From a virus: a stretch of DNA of 31,723 bases. Of the stretch, positions 1 through 5,781 are shown in pieces. The position numbers were made by a program, and so were the translations under genes. The notes below the pieces were generated by a model, which was given only the letters and a program-made list of their open reading frames with translations, had not been told where the DNA came from and did no database searches. Within the stretch, counting starts at the first letter, position 1. Each line of letters starts with the position of its first letter. The stretch is from IMG/VR virus record IMGVR_UViG_3300035183_000956, positions 1 through 31,723 of that record; one strand, written 5' to 3'.

Positions 1-697
1 GCGGGCCCTTTCCCAGGTGCGCTACGCCGCCAGCAGGGAGGATTGGCGGGCTGTCTTCCGGGGGGTGCAGCTGGAGTTCTCCGACCAGGGTTTCCGGGCT
101 GTGGCCTCGGATGGCTACCGCCTGGCTCTCTTTGACCTGGAGAGACCCCAACCCTTCACCAAGAAGGCCGTGGTCCCGGCCAGGAGCGTGGACGAGCTAA
201 TGCGGGCTCTGAAAGGGGCCGAGGGCGAGGTAGACCTGGCCATCGGGATCAGCACTATGACCATGGCGGCGCGGCGAGAGGAGGGGGTCGTGCGCATGGC
301 GGTGAGGCTCATGGAGGGGGAGTTTCCCGACTACGAGCGGGTTATCCCCAAGGAGTTCGCCCTCACCGCCGCGTTTGACGTGGGGCCCTTCCGGGATGCC
401 CTAAAACGCGTCTCGGTCCTGGCCGACAAGCAGAACCACCGGGTGGACCTCTTCCTGGAGGAGGGGCGGGCCCTCCTTTCCGCCGAGGGGGACTACGGCA
501 AAGGGCAGGAGGAGGTCGCCGTTTCCCTGGAAGGGGCTCCCATGACTCTGGCCTACGATGCCCGCTATCTCCTGGACGCGCTGAGCCGGGTGGAGGGGCG
601 AGCGGTGATGCGGTTCTCGGGGCAGTTTGAGCCCACCCTCATTGAGCCCGCCGATGGGGGCGGGTATCGGGCGGTGGTGGTGCCGCTCAGGGTGTGA
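1..697 (+). CDS. dnaN: DNA polymerase III beta sliding clamp, C-terminal two thirds (split by the circle junction)
   Basis: This is the 3' part of a clamp gene whose 5' part lies at 31181-31596; joined across the exact 127-bp end overlap they give a 370-residue protein, close to the usual length of bacterial beta clamps (about 365-380). Clamp signatures are visible: SDGYRLA (the counterpart of TDGHRLA in E. coli), EGEFPDYERVIP in the middle, and a C-terminal PTLIEPADGGGYRAVVVPLR that matches the family's ending before the last beta strand. The protein should form a ring that tethers a polymerase to DNA. No phage polymerase is visible, so the partner is probably host DNA polymerase III (inference). 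The first complete codon in the window is at position 2; the internal GTG at 17 is not the real start. Confidence 0.92.
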   Translation, partial: RALSQVRYAASREDWRAVFRGVQLEFSDQGFRAVASDGYRLALFDLERPQPFTKKAVVPARSVDELMRALKGAEGEVDLAIGISTMTMAARREEGVVRMAVRLMEGEFPDYERVIPKEFALTAAFDVGPFRDALKRVSVLADKQNHRVDLFLEEGRALLSAEGDYGKGQEEVAVSLEGAPMTLAYDARYLLDALSRVEGRAVMRFSGQFEPTLIEPADGGGYRAVVVPLRV

Positions 698-708
698 GGA
701 GGTGAGGT

Positions 709-1056
709 ATGCCGTGGTACGCGTGGCGGCACGAGGACGTTGAAGGCGTTCTGAGGGCATCGTCCCCGGCGCAGGCGGCGGCGCTGGCGGCCAAACGACT
801 CGGGGCCATCGGCCAGAAGGACCATCCGAAGGTAGAGGGTTTGGGCAACCGGCTCTACCGGGTCATCTCCGGCAATGGCCGCCGGAATGTTGTGGTGGAG
901 GTGTTCCACCTCGGGAACCGCCGGCCCGAGGGCTATGTGCGCCAGGGCGTGGGAGAGCGTGAGACCCGCACCCTCTCAGATATGGCGGTGCTGGCTGTGA
1001 TAACCCGCTACCTCCAGCATGGCGGCACCCAGGAGGGCGCGGATGCTCTCTGGTAG
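709..1056 (+). CDS. Hypothetical protein, 115 aa
   Basis: I do not recognise this protein. It starts at an ATG preceded by a strong GGAGGTGAGGT ribosome binding site, 11 bases after the clamp gene stops, so the two are probably co-transcribed. The N-terminal half looks alpha-helical (an alanine-rich stretch around residues 20-30), while the middle (RLYRVISGNGRRNVVVEVFHLG) looks like beta strands. No cysteine pairs, signal peptide or membrane segment are visible. The lack of a long spacer and the good codon bias support a real gene; its position next to replication genes is the only hint of role. Confidence 0.7.
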   Translation: MPWYAWRHEDVEGVLRASSPAQAAALAAKRLGAIGQKDHPKVEGLGNRLYRVISGNGRRNVVVEVFHLGNRRPEGYVRQGVGERETRTLSDMAVLAVITRYLQHGGTQEGADALW

Positions 1057-1103
1057 GTGCATGAGCACTACAGGGAGTTATATCGGCGGAGGTGAGGTCT
1101 GTT

Positions 1104-1238
1104 ATGCGCCATGTGATGGCCCTCGGCATGCGGCGCTATGTTTCGCCCGTCTCCGAGGGCCATTCGGCTAGGGGCGGCGGTGTGTTAGGTGGCGGGCCAT
1201 TTTCCTGCAAACTAACGCGCCAGGTGGTGGTACTATAG
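1104..1238 (+). CDS. Possible small protein, 44 aa
   Basis: A 44-codon reading frame starts at an ATG with a GGAGGTGAGGT ribosome binding site seven to ten bases upstream and ends just before the next gene. The predicted product is basic and has no recognised domain. The segment also contains an 11-bp perfect inverted repeat (1116-1126 with 1153-1163) and, at its 3' end, a promoter-like TGGTACTAT, so it may be regulatory DNA or RNA rather than coding. The ribosome site is the main argument for translation. Confidence 0.4.
   Translation: MRHVMALGMRRYVSPVSEGHSARGGGVLGGGPFSCKLTRQVVVL
1116..1163 (+). repeat. 11-bp perfect inverted repeat
   Basis: ATGGCCCTCGG at 1116-1126 is the exact reverse complement of CCGAGGGCCAT at 1153-1163, with a 26-base loop. 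There is no following T tract, so it is not a classical terminator. It lies inside the possible 44-aa frame and could be an RNA hairpin or a protein-binding site. Confidence 0.5.
1228..1236 (+). promoter_or_regulatory. Putative extended -10 promoter
   Basis: TGGTACTAT fits the TGnTAnnnT extended -10 pattern and sits about 12 bases before the ATG of the next gene. No good -35 box is visible 16-19 bases upstream. The same TGGTAC core occurs at the two promoters flanking the XRE gene (26502-26510 and, on the minus strand, 26403-26395), which raises its credibility. Confidence 0.4.
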
Positions 1239-1247
1239 GGGGAGAGA

Positions 1248-1595
1248 ATGAGAAAGTGGGCCGATGCCACGATTGAGCTGGTGGATAACGTAGTCTGTGC
1301 CGTCTTCCTCATCGTCTATCTCGTGTTTCTAATCTTCGTCCTCTGGGCCCTATGGAGCGGGCTCCCGTCACTCCAGGCCAAGGAGCCCCCCATCGTTATC
1401 CGCCTGGACCTTACCCCGGTGGCCATGCGGGCATGCGCTGAGGCCTTCATTCGCTTCGGGTTCTGGTCCGTACAGGACTACGAGTGCCGGGTGGAGAAAG
1501 GGGCTAAGGGCGTGGTGGTGGCCCTCTACGGCCCAGGGGCGGACGGGAAGGCCGGGGAGAAAAAACGGCTAGGGGAAGTGCCCCTTGGGAGGTGA
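1248..1595 (+). CDS. Hypothetical single-pass membrane protein, 115 aa
   Basis: The protein has one strong hydrophobic segment at about residues 13-37 (VDNVVCAVFLIVYLVFLIFV and on), preceded by a short polar N-terminus, then a soluble C-terminal domain of about 75 residues with two cysteines (CAEAF, YECRV). It could be an inner-membrane anchored protein; topology cannot be fixed from the sequence. A GGGGGAGAG ribosome site lies right before the ATG. It is followed after five bases by another small membrane protein, suggesting the two form a pair. No family recognised; exclusion or early host-takeover functions are possible but unproven. Confidence 0.7.
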   Translation: MRKWADATIELVDNVVCAVFLIVYLVFLIFVLWALWSGLPSLQAKEPPIVIRLDLTPVAMRACAEAFIRFGFWSVQDYECRVEKGAKGVVVALYGPGADGKAGEKKRLGEVPLGR

Positions 1596-1600
1596 TATGT

Positions 1601-1771
1601 ATGGTCGCCATTCTAATCAGCTACCTTCTGGCCCTCCTGGCCACCATCGCCACCGTGGCCTGGGCACTCAGGGGTGGTAGGCAGGCCCCTGAGGGGGCGG
1701 TAGTGGGGTACATGTGGCTCTTCCTCTTCTGGTGGGGCGTTATCGCCCTGATATGGGGGGCGCTGAGGTGA
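1601..1771 (+). CDS. Small two-helix membrane protein, 56 aa
   Basis: A 56-codon frame follows the previous gene with a GGGAGGTGAT ribosome site. It encodes two hydrophobic segments (residues about 2-22, ILISYLLALLATIATVAWAL, and about 37-54, YMWLFLFWWGVIALIW) separated by a short polar loop containing RGGRQ. This is a typical small phage membrane hairpin protein. It is far from the lysis cassette, so a holin role is less likely than membrane targeting of another kind. Its stop overlaps the next gene's possible GTG start (GTGA), consistent with translational coupling. Confidence 0.65.
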   Translation: MVAILISYLLALLATIATVAWALRGGRQAPEGAVVGYMWLFLFWWGVIALIWGALR

Positions 1772-2103
1772 TCTCTATCCGCGTTGCCAACCGCAAAAAC
1801 ACCAGGGAGGGGCGATACGTGGGTAGGCCGACCCCTCTGGGGAACCCTTACCGGGTGGAGGCGTTTGGGCGAGAGGGGGCGGTGCGCAGGTACCGTGATT
1901 GGTTCGCTCGGGTCAAAGGGGAAGGGAAAGTGGCTCGGGCTCTGGCTGCGCTGGAGAGGGAGGCCGAGAAGAGGAAAACGCTCACGCTCCTCTGCTGGTG
2001 TGCTCCCGAGCCCTGCCACGCCGAGGTGGTGGCGGAAGAAATAGCCTCCCGGCTGGAACGAAAGGGGTACCGAGTTGAGGTGCGTGTAGATGGCAGAAGT
2101 TGA
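1753..2103 (+). CDS. DUF4326-type protein
   Basis: The N-terminal VANRKN, the central VGRPTPLGNPYRV and the C-terminal LTLLCWCAPEPCHAEVVAEE match the conserved pattern of the DUF4326 family, small proteins common in phages and other genomes, whose biochemical role is not established as far as I know. The CWC...CH cluster could bind metal (inference). The ATG at 1753 gives 116 residues and begins within the preceding membrane-protein gene; a GTG at 1768 overlapping its stop is an alternative, and a GTG at 1714 would add an unconserved extension. Function is unknown; base-modification or nucleotide-related activity would be a guess. Confidence 0.75.
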   Translation: MGGAEVISIRVANRKNTREGRYVGRPTPLGNPYRVEAFGREGAVRRYRDWFARVKGEGKVARALAALEREAEKRKTLTLLCWCAPEPCHAEVVAEEIASRLERKGYRVEVRVDGRS

Positions 2104-2302
2104 CCCTCGCAGGTGCAGGTACCTGCACCTGAGGTACCGGCCCAATCGGGGTCGCCGGGCACCCCTAACCCGCCCGGAGCTAGGTCCTGGGTCCGATTCC
2201 CAGGTAGGGCGAACCCCATATCTTGGCTGGCTAGCTAGCGTCCCTTCCACCCGCGGGGCCTCGGAGGGCCGGGGGGCTCCGTGGGGTGGATGGGGTGTAT
2301 AG
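2090..2302 (+). CDS. Doubtful 70-aa frame over a structured segment
   Basis: This frame has a plausible GAGGTG ribosome site seven bases before its ATG, and it neatly fills the space between the DUF4326 gene (14-base overlap) and the next gene (8-base gap). Against it, the product is low-complexity, rich in Arg, Pro and Gly, with no recognisable fold, and the DNA holds a perfect 22-bp palindrome and tRNA-like stems. I think the segment may work as DNA or RNA; the frame may be incidental. Confidence 0.3.
   Translation: MAEVDPRRCRYLHLRYRPNRGRRAPLTRPELGPGSDSQVGRTPYLGWLASVPSTRGASEGRGAPWGGWGV
2110..2131. repeat. 22-bp perfect palindrome
   Basis: The half-site CAGGTGCAGGT is followed immediately by its reverse complement ACCTGCACCTG with no spacer, centred on GGTACC. 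Within each half, CAGGT is itself repeated (CAGGT-G-CAGGT). A loop-free palindrome suits a dimeric protein site better than an RNA hairpin. A further GAGGTACC follows at 2131-2138. Confidence 0.85.
2140..2211 (+). ncRNA. tRNA-like element or degenerate tRNA remnant
   Basis: The segment has tRNA length (71 bases plus discriminator). A T-arm-like hairpin CCTGGG-TCCGATT-CCCAGG lies at 2186-2204, with a B-box-like GGTCCGATTCC. A D-arm-like stem GGGG/CCCC (2148-2151 with 2162-2165) has a GG-containing loop. The ends GCCCAAT and GTAGGGC (2140-2146, 2204-2210) can pair six of seven positions including one wobble. No proper anticodon stem or U33 is found, so it is not a normal functional tRNA. It could be a decayed tRNA, a tRNA mimic, or chance in GC-rich DNA. 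Confidence 0.35.
2246..2290 (+). repeat. Nested GC-rich stem before the next gene
   Basis: TCCACCC (2246-2252) pairs with GGGTGGA (2284-2290), and inside it CGGAG (2262-2266) pairs with CTCCG (2277-2281). The structure ends about ten bases before the AGGAGGG ribosome site of the next gene, so in RNA it could influence translation. Confidence 0.4.
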
Positions 2303-2310
2303 GAGGGAGT

Positions 2311-2607
2311 ATGAGCAAAAGGACTGAGCGCGGGAGCATTTTTGAGGTCGCCGGGATTCCAAAATCCCGGTGGAAGGCCGCCGTTCGGGAATCCATGTCG
2401 TATGCCCGCCGGTATGTGGTGGGGCTGGACGGGCTGGTCTACCCCTCCAGCGTGGCCGTCCGGCGTGGGGTGGATGGCTACCCCGTGTCCTCCGACCGGG
2501 TGGCCCTCGGGATGGCCAGGCTCATCCGGGCCGGGCGGGTACGGGACGCTGAGCGTAGGTGGCTCCATCACCTGCGCCAGAGCGGTGGGGATTTATGGGA
2601 CGAGTAG
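2311..2607 (+). CDS. Hypothetical protein, 98 aa
   Basis: The gene starts at ATG 2311 after a GGAGG ribosome site four bases upstream; an earlier in-frame ATG at 2281 lacks one. The product is basic, with a middle that could form a small beta sheet (VGLDGLVYPSSVAVRRGVDGYPVSS) and a C-terminal helix rich in Arg and His (ARLIRAGRVRDAERRWLHH). No family recognised. Its end overlaps the RusA start by 13 bases, so it is in the same transcription unit and may be a DNA-binding accessory (inference from charge and location only). Confidence 0.65.
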   Translation: MSKRTERGSIFEVAGIPKSRWKAAVRESMSYARRYVVGLDGLVYPSSVAVRRGVDGYPVSSDRVALGMARLIRAGRVRDAERRWLHHLRQSGGDLWDE

Positions 2608-2963
2608 CCACGGGCACGAGACTGGAGGTCAGGCTACCCTGGCCGCCATCGGTGAATCACTATTGGAAGACCCGTGGCAACCGGCGCTACATATCTCCCA
2701 TGGCCCGGGCATGGCTCAACGAGGCGGTTCCGCTCCTGCGTGCTGCCAGGGTGCGGTTTGATGGGCAGGTGCGTGTCCGTATGTACCTCTCCCCGCCGGA
2801 TAGGCGCACGCGGGACGGGGACAACCTGGAGAAGGCCATCATGGATGCCCTAGTCAGGGCGAGGGTAATCAAGGACGACTCCCTAAAGTACGTCAGGAAG
2901 TCTTGCAAGGAAGTCCTGGATGAGTACATGGGCTATGTCCTCCTAGTGGTAGAGCCGGTGTAG
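2595..2963 (+). CDS. rusA: RusA-family Holliday junction resolvase
   Basis: RusA enzymes are small dimeric nucleases that cut four-way DNA junctions, clearing branched DNA before packaging. The family pattern is clear: LPWPPSVNHYWKTRGNRRY near the N-terminus, then PPDRRTRDGDNLEKAIMDAL with the acidic DGDN catalytic cluster, then VIKDDS, where the second aspartate pair contributes to metal binding. At 122 residues from ATG 2595 it matches the normal length (about 120). A GGTGGGG sequence precedes this ATG; an upstream GTG at 2559 would add an unconserved extension. It works downstream of RecT-type recombination and feeds packaging by the terminase encoded just after it. Confidence 0.92.
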   Translation: MGRVATGTRLEVRLPWPPSVNHYWKTRGNRRYISPMARAWLNEAVPLLRAARVRFDGQVRVRMYLSPPDRRTRDGDNLEKAIMDALVRARVIKDDSLKYVRKSCKEVLDEYMGYVLLVVEPV

Positions 2964-2977
2964 GATGGGGGTGAGGT

Positions 2978-3229
2978 ATGACCGACAGGGCCCGGGAACT
3001 CATGCGTCAGCTGGCGGAAGTGGCGTACGAGTACATCCCGCCGGATGCGTGGGGGCTCCTCCAGGAAACCCTCCGGTGTGTGGAGGAGCTGGCCAGGGCG
3101 CATGACGAGGCCACCCGGGCCCTGGAGGCCGCTATGGCCAGGGAGCGGCGCTACCGGGAGCGGGAGAGCGTGATGGAGCGGGCGCTCCTCCTCATCCAGG
3201 AGGAGGCCAGGAGGGCGAGGGGGGTGTAG
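2978..3229 (+). CDS. Hypothetical coiled-coil protein, 83 aa
   Basis: The product is almost entirely helical and highly charged (heptads in LLQETLRCVEELARAHDEATRALEAAMARERRYRERE), with no membrane segment. It has a GGGGTGAGGT ribosome site and sits one base before the terminase small-subunit gene. A packaging or DNA-end accessory is possible from position, but nothing in the sequence proves it. Confidence 0.65.
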   Translation: MTDRARELMRQLAEVAYEYIPPDAWGLLQETLRCVEELARAHDEATRALEAAMARERRYRERESVMERALLLIQEEARRARGV

Positions 3230-3230
3230 C

Positions 3231-3722
3231 GTGCCGGGGAGGAAGTGCACGATATGCACCCACCCCCAGCGGGAGGAGATAGACCGGGCCATCGCACGGG
3301 GGGAGTCATACCGAGACATTTCGGCACGCTATTCCGTAACGGTCCAGGCCATTTACCGGCACGCCCGGGCGCATCTCCCCCAGCCGGTACAGGCCGCCGT
3401 GCAGGCTGAAATGGTAGAGCACGGGGCTCGCATCCTCTCCCAGGTCCGGGAGCTGAACCAGCGAGCCCGCCAGCTATTGGACGAGGCGGCCGCCCATCGC
3501 CGCTACACCGGGGCGGCGGCGTTCCTGAAGGAGGCCAGGGAGTTGCTGACCCTCGAGGCCCGGCTCCTCGGGGAACTGGACACCCGGGACAAGGTAGAGG
3601 TGCATACGCACCTGGACGTTAGGGCCCTCGCCGTCCGCCTCTACCGGGAACTGGAGGACGAGCCGGAACTGGCCGAGAGGGTGGGCCGGGTTCTGATGGA
3701 GCTAACGGATGGGGGGAGGTGA
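3231..3722 (+). CDS. terS: Putative terminase small subunit with zinc-stabilised HTH
   Basis: Terminase small subunits recognise phage DNA and bring it to the large-subunit motor. The N-terminus has C6xxC9 and H44xxxH48 bracketing a helix-turn-helix-like stretch (YRDISARYSVTVQAIYRH, about 27-44), fitting a small zinc-supported DNA-binding domain. Residues 55-150 are helical, suited to oligomer formation. Start is GTG after a GAGGGGGGTG ribosome site; no better ATG exists. It precedes the large subunit with one small gene between. Small subunits are poorly conserved, so the call rests on domain plan and position. Confidence 0.7.
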   Translation: MPGRKCTICTHPQREEIDRAIARGESYRDISARYSVTVQAIYRHARAHLPQPVQAAVQAEMVEHGARILSQVRELNQRARQLLDEAAAHRRYTGAAAFLKEARELLTLEARLLGELDTRDKVEVHTHLDVRALAVRLYRELEDEPELAERVGRVLMELTDGGR

Positions 3723-3728
3723 GGCGCT

Positions 3729-3989
3729 GTGGGCAGGGATGAGTTCACGAAACGGCTAGAGCGGGCGCTGGATGTGGCCATCGTGGAGCTAGAGGAGCTG
3801 AAACGGCTGGGGTTCCTCACGAGGTACGACAAACAGCCCTCCCTGGAGGAGGGCATCTACCACCTGACCGCATACGCCAAAGACCCCAACAGGGTGGACA
3901 GGCTACTAGGCAACTTGTCTGCCCGTCTTTCCATTGAGTTTGATGTGCCGCTAGTTATCGTCCTATCCCGGGAGGAGGATGGCCGCTAG
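3729..3989 (+). CDS. Hypothetical protein between terminase genes, 86 aa
   Basis: A GTG start follows a GGGAGGTGAGG ribosome site. The protein is a mixed charged small domain: a helical N-terminus (FTKRLERALDVAIVELEELKRLGF) and a beta-like end (IEFDVPLVIVLS). It overlaps the large terminase gene by 11 bases, so translation is probably coupled. No family recognised; location suggests a packaging accessory. Confidence 0.65.
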   Translation: MGRDEFTKRLERALDVAIVELEELKRLGFLTRYDKQPSLEEGIYHLTAYAKDPNRVDRLLGNLSARLSIEFDVPLVIVLSREEDGR

Positions 3990-5241
3990 ACCCGCGCCAC
4001 GAGACCGCAGCCCTGCCCTCATCGTCTCCCCGAGGGTGGGGTTCAGTCTCATGGGGATAGAGAACCCCGACCCCTGGCAGCTCCAGGTGGCCCACCTGGC
4101 CCTTCGCCGCCATACCCTCGTCCTCACGGCCAGGCAGGCCGGGAAATCTACCACCGCCGCCGTGGTGGCCCTTCGCACGGCGCTCCTAACCGGCGGCACC
4201 GTCCTCATCGCGTCCCCCACGGAGCGCCAGTCCACGGAGCTAGCCCTGAGGGTGCGGGCGCTAGCCCGGCTGGCCGGCGTGGCCCTAGAGGCTGAAGGGA
4301 GGACCTACCTGGAGTTGAAGGGGGGCGGGAGGGTCATCGCCCTCCCCGAGAACCCCGAGGGCGTGCGGGGCTACTCCGCCCACCTGGTCATCCTGGACGA
4401 GGCGGCGTATGTCGCTGACGACCTCTACATCGCCGTGCGGCCCATGCTGGCCATGACGGGCGGGAAAATCCTCGCCCTCTCCACCCCCGCCGGTACGAGG
4501 GGCTGGTTCTGGAGGGAGTGGGTCTCCGAGTCTGACGATTGGGCCAGGGTGCGGGTGACAGCGTATGACATTGGCCGCTACGACCCGGCGTTCCTGGAGG
4601 CCGAGCGCCGCGCTCTCGGGGAGGTGGCGTTCCAACAGGAATACATGGCCGAGTTCATCGTCCAGGGCGGCGCTATTGACCCGGAACTGGTCCAGATGGC
4701 CGTGCGTCTCCCCGGCCCCGAGGACCCCCGTCCCGGAAGGGTCTACGTAGCCGGGCTGGACCTGGCCCGGCTCCAGGACTGGACGGCGCTGGCCGTGTTG
4801 GACATCACGGAGGAGCCGTACCGGGTGGTGCGGGTTGAACGCTGGCAGGCCACCTGGGAGGAAACCGTACAGCGGGTCCTTCAGGTGGTAGGGGCGTATG
4901 GGGCCAGGGTGGTGGTGGACAGTACCGGCGTGGGCGACCCTGTCTACGAACGCATCAGGGCGGGCTGGGCGAGGGCGCATCCGTACAGGTTCACCGCCCA
5001 GTCCAAACCGCCACTCATCCAGGAACTCAGACTCTCCCTGGCGGAGGAGCGGCTGGTCCTCTACCCGCACCCCGTCCTTCTCTCGGAACTCCACTCACTC
5101 CAGGCAAAACAGACGGCGTATGGGGTCACGTATGAGCATCCCCCTGGCGGTCATGACGATACCGTGATGGCCCTGGCCCTGGCCCTGTGGGGCGCTAGAG
5201 GGGCCGTGGTGCCGCCAGGGGTGCAGAGGTTGGGGTGGTGA
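3979..5241 (+). CDS. terL: Terminase large subunit (packaging ATPase and nuclease)
   Basis: This is the DNA-packaging motor. The ATPase half shows an adenine motif (DPWQLQV, 31-37), a Walker A variant (ARQAGKST, 51-58), and Walker B LVILDE (136-141) followed by a coupling-like LALSTPAG stretch. The nuclease half (RNase H-like fold) shows the three acidic stations: GLD261LA, VVVD314STGVGD and H392DD394TVMA. At 420 residues it is on the compact side for the family but has all key residues. Start at ATG 3979 overlaps the preceding gene. It loads DNA through the portal encoded at 5750. A cos or pac site could not be located. Confidence 0.95.
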   Translation: MAARPAPRDRSPALIVSPRVGFSLMGIENPDPWQLQVAHLALRRHTLVLTARQAGKSTTAAVVALRTALLTGGTVLIASPTERQSTELALRVRALARLAGVALEAEGRTYLELKGGGRVIALPENPEGVRGYSAHLVILDEAAYVADDLYIAVRPMLAMTGGKILALSTPAGTRGWFWREWVSESDDWARVRVTAYDIGRYDPAFLEAERRALGEVAFQQEYMAEFIVQGGAIDPELVQMAVRLPGPEDPRPGRVYVAGLDLARLQDWTALAVLDITEEPYRVVRVERWQATWEETVQRVLQVVGAYGARVVVDSTGVGDPVYERIRAGWARAHPYRFTAQSKPPLIQELRLSLAEERLVLYPHPVLLSELHSLQAKQTAYGVTYEHPPGGHDDTVMALALALWGARGAVVPPGVQRLGW

Positions 5242-5242
5242 G

Positions 5243-5473
5243 TTGCGCTATAGCGCCGCCCATGCTAGTATGGACCTAGAATCGGGGAAACTACGTATAC
5301 ATTGCCCGGCGTGCGGGAGTAAAGAGCACTCCACCCACCGGGTGGCACTGGAGGGGACGTGGCCCGACTGGATATTGACCAGAAAATACAGGTGCAGGCG
5401 CTGCGGCGCTACGTGGCGGACCGTAGAGGTGCCAGAGGAGCTGATCCCGCCCTCCTCCTCTACGGAGCCCTGA
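5243..5473 (+). CDS. Small zinc-ribbon protein, 76 aa
   Basis: Two CxxC pairs, C21PAC24 and C51RRC54, with the pattern CPACGS...YRCRRCGATWRTVE, make a zinc ribbon resembling the finger of NrdR and of small phage transcription factors such as Ogr/Delta. A role as late-gene activator or DNA-binding accessory is possible but not shown. The chosen start is a TTG one base after the terminase stop (GTGAGTTG, likely coupled); ATG 5270 is the alternative and keeps all cysteines. Its 3' third overlaps another frame by up to 115 bases, which is unusual and suggests that the next gene starts later. Confidence 0.65.
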   Translation: MRYSAAHASMDLESGKLRIHCPACGSKEHSTHRVALEGTWPDWILTRKYRCRRCGATWRTVEVPEELIPPSSSTEP

Positions 5474-5781
5474 GGAGCCGTCTCCGCGAGATAGGGCCGC
5501 CCCGCCCCTCCCACGGCTCAGAGTCCCCCCGCCCTTTGACCGGGCGGGGGTCAACTTTTGCTATCCGTGTCGGGGGCCGCTGGTACCCGTGGGAACTGGT
5601 GCGGGCGCTCCTCCGGGCGGCGCTAGAGGTAGACCGGCCGTTGCACGAGCGTAGCCAAGAGGCCCGAGACCTAGCGGCCTTCCTCTGGTCTGACCGCCCC
5701 ACCACCGTCCAGTACGCTCTGGCCCGCCCTGCCCTCATGAGGATTTGGCATGCTCTCCATTCCGCTACAGCGCGTGCGTGA
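5359..5781 (+). CDS. Hypothetical protein before portal, start uncertain
   Basis: A frame of up to 140 codons fills the space between the zinc-ribbon gene and portal and overlaps portal by 32 bases. The C-terminal 80 residues (RVGGRWYPWELVRALLRAALEVD and onward) look like an ordinary globular helical protein, while the N-terminal 50 residues overlap the zinc-ribbon gene and are Arg/Pro-rich. The GTG at 5359 has GGAGGGG too close to it; GTGs at 5395 and 5416 or a later TTG at 5536 are alternatives. No family recognised. Confidence 0.5.
   Translation: MARLDIDQKIQVQALRRYVADRRGARGADPALLLYGALRSRLREIGPPRPSHGSESPRPLTGRGSTFAIRVGGRWYPWELVRALLRAALEVDRPLHERSQEARDLAAFLWSDRPTTVQYALARPALMRIWHALHSATARA
5526..5554 (+). 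promoter_or_regulatory. Two mutually exclusive hairpins
   Basis: CCCCCGCCC (5526-5534) pairs perfectly with GGGCGGGGG (5542-5550) around the loop TTTGACC. Overlapping it, TTGACC (5536-5541) can instead pair with GGTCAA (5549-5554). The two cannot form together. A short ACTTTTG follows, too weak for a convincing terminator. This could be an attenuator-like switch ahead of the portal gene or a fold within coding sequence. Confidence 0.35.

Noticed and set aside
2140-2211. Functional tRNA gene
   Set aside because: No five-base-pair anticodon stem, no U33 and a mismatch in the acceptor stem; kept only as tRNA-like.
1621-2571. 316-codon minus-strand frame
   Set aside because: It crosses several well-supported rightward genes and the palindrome; the product is Pro/His-rich low complexity, typical of antisense frames at high GC.
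5536-5564. Promoter TTGACC with a -10 at 5559-5564
   Set aside because: The -10 candidate TGCTAT matches only three consensus bases, and the TTGACC is explained by the hairpins.
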